The notes beneath the pieces are model-generated. The model saw only the letters and a program-made list of their open reading frames with translations, did not search any database and was not told the origin of the DNA. The position numbers and the translations under genes are program-made. 64,000 bases of DNA from Photobacterium sp. GB-56 (lineage in GTDB: Bacteria; Pseudomonadota; Gammaproteobacteria; Enterobacterales; Vibrionaceae). This document shows, one piece after another, positions 59,225 to 64,000 of the stretch (positions are counted from its first letter, which is position 1; every line of letters begins with the position of its first letter). The stretch is from NCBI RefSeq assembly GCF_003026105.1, contig NZ_PYNW01000001.1:496001-560000 (forward strand). Reading direction: 5' to 3'.

Positions 59225-60610
59225 ATGGATAACAAATTTAAAGTGAGAATAACGCATTCTAGCTTTGCTATATTATTTTCTTTATTATTACTGTTAATTG
59301 TTATCGAGTTGTTCTTTTTTAATAACAAAAAGAAACATGATTTATTGATCAACAAAGATACTGCAAATATCAGTCAGACCATTACAACCAAAATTAATGA
59401 ACAAATTAATAGTATGGTTGTTAGCCTTAAAGCATTAAGTTATTCATTAAATATTCAAAATAGTAAAAATACGAAAGCATTTGATGTAATAGCTAAAAAA
59501 GTAATGGCTGATAACGATGTTATTTCAGAACTTCAATATGCGCCTTTAGGTATTATTACCGATATTTATCCTAACCAGACAAAAAATACCGCGATAGGGC
59601 ACGATCTTAACCATATTAAAGAGCGCAAAAAAGGCGTATTACTTTCCATTGAAAACCGAAGTGTGAGCCTAATTGGCCCCGTTAAGCTTATTCAAAACGG
59701 TAAACTGGCGTTTATTCTACGCTTACCCTTATTTAATGAAAAAAAAGAGTTTACAGGGTTTGTAAATGCGATCAGTTACCTTGATACATTTCGAGAAAAA
59801 CTCGCGCTAAATAAGAGCTATTATAAAATCCTTGGCTTTAACCCAGATGGCCATCGATTAACTATTTTTAATAACATAGAAAAGAGTTGCGAAAAAACCG
59901 ATAGCTCTTTTACCGTCAAAGTGCCGAATGGTGAGTGGTTGTTCGTTATTCAAAACCAACAAAAAAACTACCAAGACAACAGTCTCTATTTAAGGTGCTT
60001 GCTTTACTTTCTCTCTTGCTTGATCTGCATTTATGTCTATAAGCGCGAGATGTACCTGAAACGGAGCCAGAACTCTATCCTTGATATGAATATGATGCTG
60101 CAAAAAGCGTCATATACCGATGAGTTAACACATCTACCCAATAGGCGCTTGTTAAATGAAAAGCTAGACGCTATTTCAACATTAACCAACAACCAAACCT
60201 ACAGTATTGCGATATTCGATATCGATAACTTTAAACAGGTTAATGATACTTATGGGCATGATGTTGGTGATGATGTACTGGTTGCGTTTGCCAACATTTG
60301 TTTATCGAACTTACGTTCCACCGATATCATTGCGCGTTGGGGCGGTGAAGAGTTTGTGTTGTTAATGGAAAATACCGACAGTCATCATGGCCAAGAAATT
60401 TGTACGCGGATTCTTCACACCTTGTCACAGCATCGTATTACCTCTGGTGATACTCACTTTTCAGTGACATCGTCTGTCGGGTTATGTGAATTCACCTCCC
60501 CAGATTTCACAATAACCAGCGTGATGAAGTGTATTGATGAAGCGCTATATACATCTAAAAAAACAGGTAAAAACAAAGTCACGCTAGGGCAGTTAAGCGC
60601 GAATAAATAG
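59225..60610 (+). CDS. Membrane diguanylate cyclase (GGDEF)
   Basis: 461 aa: helix 1 (about residues 14-30), a periplasmic sensor of about 210 residues of no recognised type (CHASE-like in layout), helix 2 (about 255-272), a short coiled-coil, then a GGDEF domain. The active site reads GGEEF (residues 373-377) and the product-inhibition I-site RxxD is present (R364-S-T-D367), so it should make c-di-GMP with feedback control. No EAL domain. It is convergent with the LysR gene. Confidence 0.93.
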   Translation: MDNKFKVRITHSSFAILFSLLLLLIVIELFFFNNKKKHDLLINKDTANISQTITTKINEQINSMVVSLKALSYSLNIQNSKNTKAFDVIAKKVMADNDVISELQYAPLGIITDIYPNQTKNTAIGHDLNHIKERKKGVLLSIENRSVSLIGPVKLIQNGKLAFILRLPLFNEKKEFTGFVNAISYLDTFREKLALNKSYYKILGFNPDGHRLTIFNNIEKSCEKTDSSFTVKVPNGEWLFVIQNQQKNYQDNSLYLRCLLYFLSCLICIYVYKREMYLKRSQNSILDMNMMLQKASYTDELTHLPNRRLLNEKLDAISTLTNNQTYSIAIFDIDNFKQVNDTYGHDVGDDVLVAFANICLSNLRSTDIIARWGGEEFVLLMENTDSHHGQEICTRILHTLSQHRITSGDTHFSVTSSVGLCEFTSPDFTITSVMKCIDEALYTSKKTGKNKVTLGQLSANK

Positions 60611-60637
60611 CGTTTTTACTCGCGGGATAGCGATCAG

Positions 60638-61486
60638 TTATATTGTTTTTGGTATCACAACATCAGTGATAGTCTTAACCAGTTTTTTGACCCTAGGTAG
60701 CTTGTAACTATTTTGACGATAAATCAGATTAATAGGGCGGGTTAAGCCAGATAACGCTTCAAAATCAAAACAGAACGTATCTTCAATCTGTAGTGTGTTC
60801 ACAATCGACAGGGGCACAAGTGCTGGCGCCATACCTGCCAAGGCTAACTGTGCTGCGGCAGTGTAAGAATCCATCTCCATTAATGGTGCAATCCCGACTT
60901 TTTGCAATATTGCTGCTTGAGAATAATTGGCTGGGTTTTTTAAATCATTGACCACTAACGCTTTCGGTAATGCCGTTAAGGGTTGGTTAAATACCACCTT
61001 AAAAGGCTCATCGATTAAATGCTCGGCAATAAAACTATAGTTTGCAGGTAGATGCCCTGCACAAAAGCCAATTGAAGCCTTACCAGATTGCACGTTTTCG
61101 ACAATCACAGGGGTATGGTGAGTGGTAATGGAAATGTATTTATCGTGCTGGAAATATTGCCCCATCGCCTGTGATAAATAACCCGCGACTAAGGTTTCAG
61201 AGCAATCAATCGTAATAATGCTTTGATCGTCTAAATTCTGATGTTCAAAAATCAGCCCTCGAATTTCATTAAAACTCGGCCCTACATTGTTAATCAGCGC
61301 ATGGGCGTCAGGGGTTAGCTTAATTAATCGACCTGCAGGAATGATCAGCTTAGTGCCCAATGTAGCCTCTAACTTGGCTATCCGTTTGCTCACGGCGGAT
61401 TGGCTGATATACAAACGGCTACCCGTACGGCTCATGGTGCCTTCTTCCGCTAACACTAATAAGGTTTCAATACCTTCAAGTAACAT
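60638..61486 (-). CDS. LysR-family transcriptional regulator
   Basis: 282 aa. N-terminal helix-turn-helix: ETLLVLAEEGTMSRTGSRLY then ISQSAVSKRIAKLEATLG, about residues 6-45; C-terminal effector domain with IITIDCSETLVAGYLSQAM and FDFEALSGLTRPINLIYRQN. The neighbours are a diguanylate cyclase (convergent) and, divergently, the ATPase gene; neither is an obvious target. The ligand is unknown. Confidence 0.88.
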   Translation of the reverse strand: MLLEGIETLLVLAEEGTMSRTGSRLYISQSAVSKRIAKLEATLGTKLIIPAGRLIKLTPDAHALINNVGPSFNEIRGLIFEHQNLDDQSIITIDCSETLVAGYLSQAMGQYFQHDKYISITTHHTPVIVENVQSGKASIGFCAGHLPANYSFIAEHLIDEPFKVVFNQPLTALPKALVVNDLKNPANYSQAAILQKVGIAPLMEMDSYTAAAQLALAGMAPALVPLSIVNTLQIEDTFCFDFEALSGLTRPINLIYRQNSYKLPRVKKLVKTITDVVIPKTI

Positions 61487-61697
61487 AGTTCATTCCATTG
61501 ATGAAAGAGAGGAATTAATCATACGTGATAGAAACAAATTTTACACTTTGCGTTTTACATATTGTTACCATCTTTGTGGTGTATGAAAATTTATACATTT
61601 ATTAGTGTTGCATGCATGAATTTGTGTCAATTATGACTTTAATTGTTGATTACATGTTTATAAAACAAAAAATGAATTAGCATTAGGTAAGTTACTA

Positions 61698-61725
61698 TTT
61701 ACAAAGGATATTTTATTTGGATAAT
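61698..61725 (+). promoter_or_regulatory. Likely promoter of the ATPase gene pair
   Basis: TTTACA (61698-61703), a 16-base AT-rich spacer, then GATAAT (61720-61725). The predicted transcript start would be near 61732, inside the inverted repeat described next. Confidence 0.5.
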
Positions 61726-61746
61726 GCATAAGTATTATATTATGCA
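61725..61746. promoter_or_regulatory. Inverted repeat at the predicted start site of the ATPase gene pair
   Basis: TGCATAA and TTATGCA with eight bases between, 12 bases before the ATG at 61759. The position across the predicted +1 site suits a repressor operator; it could also form a 5' hairpin. No Shine-Dalgarno sequence is visible before the ATG. Confidence 0.5.
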
Positions 61747-61758
61747 GTTGGTTGTTTA

Positions 61759-63420
61759 ATGGAAAGTGTGAAGATTGAAGGCTTAAGAAGTCTTAAAAAT
61801 AGTGGGTACATAGACATAAAGCCTATAACATTACTGTTAGGTGAGAATAGTTCAGGAAAAAGTACTTTTTTAAGGACTTTTCCTTTACTTCGACAAAGTA
61901 CAGAGTCTTCTACACGAGGTCCAATACTATGGTATGGTTCTTATGTTGATTTTGGTTCATTTGAAGATGCTTTGTCCAATTTTTCTGAAGATAAAATGAT
62001 TAGCTTTTCATTTAAAATAAAAGCTAAGTCAATTATAGGTGTTACGCCAAGAACGTATTATACGAATGCGGGTTTAGGTAAGGGGACACTTGAAATATCA
62101 TTATCTTTGTCTAATGATACAAAAGCTGGTCATGCTCGTGTACAGAAAGTTTCAATTAATTATAATGGTAATAATGCAATTATTGAGTTTGGTCGTAATA
62201 ATAAGGTTCAAAAAGTTGAAGTTAATCACATCGAGTTTACAGAGTATTTTCAATCTTTAACACTTTTCCCTGATAAGTCACGTAATACATTATTTCCACA
62301 TATGAGTTTCTTTAATGGAAGCTCTGCTTATAGAAGTGCTTTAACTGAATATCAAAATAATGATATTGATAATTACTTAATTAAATTGTTTGAATCATTT
62401 GCACATGGTAAAAGTAATTTAGAATTGATTAAAAATAAACTTTTAAAGCTTACAACCAAAAATAAAAAAGATTTTGTGAGAGACTTTCAATCACTTTCTT
62501 CAACTAATACATGGAATAATCGTACAAAATGCTTGAATGAAAAATCGAAAGAAATAGAGCCGTTACATGCAGCTACGTTTGCTTCAAGAATACCGTGGAT
62601 ATTTGTTATCTTAAATGTATATCTTTCTCGTGAGTTTTCCAATGTAAACTATATCGCTCCATTGAGGGCTACGGCTGAACGTTACTATAGAAACCAAGAG
62701 TTAAGTGTTGATGAAGTAGACTTTCAAGGTAAGAACCTTGTAATGTTTATTAATAACTTGAGTGATGCCAAGAAAAAAGAATATAAGACATGGCTTTCAA
62801 ATAATTTTGGTTTTACCATTGATGCTGTATCAGATGGTGGTCACTTAACTTTGCGCATTGCTTATGATGATAATACTAAATCTTATAATATAACTGATAT
62901 GGGGTTCGGTTTTTCTCAAATTTTGCCTATTATAACTCAATTATGGTTTACTGGTTATAGTGAAAACAAATCTATAAGAGGAGTTCAACAGTTTATTCAC
63001 TCTAATCGTTATTTAGTTATTGAGCAGCCTGAATTGCACCTTCATCCAAGATTTCAAGCTAAAATGATTGATGTATTCATTAAAATGGTTAATTTATTAA
63101 AAAGTGATGATAAAGGTCGTAATATTAAAATTATTATGGAAACTCACAGTGAAACAATAATTAATCAACTAGGAATGAGGATAAGAAGTGAAGAAATAGA
63201 AACTGATTATAATAATATAATTCATGATAAAAATATAAATGAAGAAATAAAGAAATCTGAAAAGTACATTAATACAATTTCATCTAATGATATATCAATA
63301 GTCTTATTTGATAAACTACAGCCTAACTCAATGACTGATGTTTCATTTTCATCTTATGATTCCGAAGGAAATTTAAAAGATTGGCCTTGGGGTTTTTTTG
63401 AGCCAGGGTTTGATTTATGA
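61759..63420 (+). CDS. DUF3696-like AAA/ABC-type ATPase, probable defence component
   Basis: 553 aa of the OLD/RecF-like ATPase type. Walker A GENSSGKST at residues 28-36; an ABC-signature-like DMGFGFSQ at 380-387; Walker B with YLVIEQPELHLHP (418-430); an H-loop-like METHSE at 460-465; and a C-terminal segment ending LKDWPWGFFEPG, typical of DUF3696 proteins. The middle (about residues 120-330) is unique sequence. Such ATPases are often encoded beside nuclease-like effectors in abortive-infection units (AbiL-type is one comparison from memory). Its stop overlaps the next gene by ATGA. Markedly AT-rich with many AAA/ATA/AAT codons compared with mukFEB or torA, suggesting horizontal transfer. 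Confidence 0.82.
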   Translation: MESVKIEGLRSLKNSGYIDIKPITLLLGENSSGKSTFLRTFPLLRQSTESSTRGPILWYGSYVDFGSFEDALSNFSEDKMISFSFKIKAKSIIGVTPRTYYTNAGLGKGTLEISLSLSNDTKAGHARVQKVSINYNGNNAIIEFGRNNKVQKVEVNHIEFTEYFQSLTLFPDKSRNTLFPHMSFFNGSSAYRSALTEYQNNDIDNYLIKLFESFAHGKSNLELIKNKLLKLTTKNKKDFVRDFQSLSSTNTWNNRTKCLNEKSKEIEPLHAATFASRIPWIFVILNVYLSREFSNVNYIAPLRATAERYYRNQELSVDEVDFQGKNLVMFINNLSDAKKKEYKTWLSNNFGFTIDAVSDGGHLTLRIAYDDNTKSYNITDMGFGFSQILPIITQLWFTGYSENKSIRGVQQFIHSNRYLVIEQPELHLHPRFQAKMIDVFIKMVNLLKSDDKGRNIKIIMETHSETIINQLGMRIRSEEIETDYNNIIHDKNINEEIKKSEKYINTISSNDISIVLFDKLQPNSMTDVSFSSYDSEGNLKDWPWGFFEPGFDL

Positions 63421-64000
63421 TTATAGAGATTGACGAGTCAGTAATTAAAGGCCTTGACTTAATTGACGATAGTGAAATAGAGGCTCTTATTAATCTTGCC
63501 TCGTCAAGGGCGAGAGGATTTAATTTTATATTAGGGAATAAAGCTCATCTCTTAAAATTGTCACAGTTTAGTGAGTTTTCACGAATTACGAGATCAACAT
63601 ATAGTAAAGCTATGACAGATCAGGTTAAATGGTCTAATTTGCTTAAAAATTTTAACTTTAGAGTACGATTGATAAAAGATAATGTTGATATTTTTGAGAC
63701 AGAAGAAGGTGGTGTTAATATTCTAAATATTTCATTATCTAAGTTTCTATTTTATAAGATAGACTATAAACCATCTTTAATTGCTGAGAACTTAACAGAT
63801 ATATCATTTTACACTAATGTTGTTAGATCGTATTTAAAAAGTAAGAATGTTGTTTCTTTGGAATTATCATTTACACCTGTTAATGGTGGTGGCTCAACAA
63901 CAAAAGATGTTGTTGTTGAGCATTTTAAACAACAAAATGGTATATCTATCTGTTTATTAGATAGTGATTTAAAAATTCCTTGGGGGGAGTATGGTGAGAC
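63417..64000 (+). CDS. Partner protein of the ATPase, C-terminus beyond the window
   Basis: Starts with ATG at 63417 inside the stop of the ATPase gene (ATGA) and stays open to the window end, so at least 194 aa, partial. Not recognised. The N-terminal MIIEIDESVIKGLDLIDD region and the middle show no named motif. Near the edge ISICLLDSDLKIPWGEYG carries an acidic D182-S-D184, reminiscent of the metal-binding acids of TOPRIM-type nucleases, but half the protein is missing. Coupling to the ATPase makes it the likely effector or a required partner. Confidence 0.75.
   Translation, partial: MIIEIDESVIKGLDLIDDSEIEALINLASSRARGFNFILGNKAHLLKLSQFSEFSRITRSTYSKAMTDQVKWSNLLKNFNFRVRLIKDNVDIFETEEGGVNILNISLSKFLFYKIDYKPSLIAENLTDISFYTNVVRSYLKSKNVVSLELSFTPVNGGGSTTKDVVVEHFKQQNGISICLLDSDLKIPWGEYGE

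Noticed and set aside
1-64000. Search by eye for CRISPR arrays, tRNA genes, insertion sequence ends and attachment sites
   Set aside because: No regularly spaced repeats, cloverleaf-like gene, transposase or integrase frame, or terminal repeats were seen; the terminal defence-like pair may have a boundary beyond the window.

Overview
The window looks like chromosomal DNA of a marine member of the Vibrionaceae, most probably Photobacterium. The basis is protein similarity recalled from memory, the AT-rich composition, and blocks of gene order shared with enteric and Vibrio genomes (hinT-ycfL-lpoB-thiK...ycfP-ndh; mfd-PilZ-lolCDE; comEC-msbA-lpxK-ycaR-kdsB; elyC/cmoM-mukF-mukE-mukB). No search was run, so the genus is an inference.

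Layout. 0.2-4 kb: NudL-type Nudix hydrolase and pabB on the minus strand, divergent from a class I fumarase. 4-9.4 kb: an RND efflux operon with two lipoprotein adaptors and one pump. 9.4-15.8 kb: pyrC with a PurR-box-like operator, two EamA transporters around a LysR regulator, and a chemoreceptor. 16-22 kb: hinT, ycfL, lpoB, thiK, a DUF6279 lipoprotein, ycfP and ndh. 22-27.5 kb (minus): FKBP isomerase, YecH, a GNAT acetyltransferase, mfd and a degenerate PilZ protein. 27.8-32.1 kb: lolC-lolD-lolE and a small outer-membrane barrel, separated by a long non-coding gap. 32.4-35 kb (minus): DedA, an orphan secreted protein, an HdeD-like protein and a DUF2062 protein. 35-41.2 kb: comEC, msbA, lpxK, ycaR, kdsB. 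41.4-45.8 kb: a potassium-channel-like protein, an RRM protein, a hibernation factor, the cystine carrier tcyP and elyC. 45.9-53.3 kb: cmoM and mukFEB. 53.5-58.9 kb: a TMAO respiration operon (torE, pentaheme torC/torY, molybdoenzyme torA/torZ), a group II truncated haemoglobin and a TSUP permease. 59.2-61.5 kb: a membrane diguanylate cyclase convergent with a LysR regulator. 61.7 kb to the end: a very AT-rich two-gene unit, a DUF3696-like AAA/ABC ATPase overlapping by ATGA a second gene cut by the window edge.

Most of the window is conserved housekeeping: envelope building (LpoB, LolCDE, MsbA, LpxK, KdsB, ElyC), chromosome maintenance (MukBEF, Mfd) and anaerobic respiration. The best candidate for an undescribed system is the terminal two-gene unit, which has the form of an ATPase-effector defence pair. 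Other points worth checking are a terminator-like hairpin between torC and torA, a possible small RNA upstream of the outer-membrane barrel, and the dual-adaptor RND pump. No tRNA, rRNA, CRISPR array, insertion sequence or prophage was seen.
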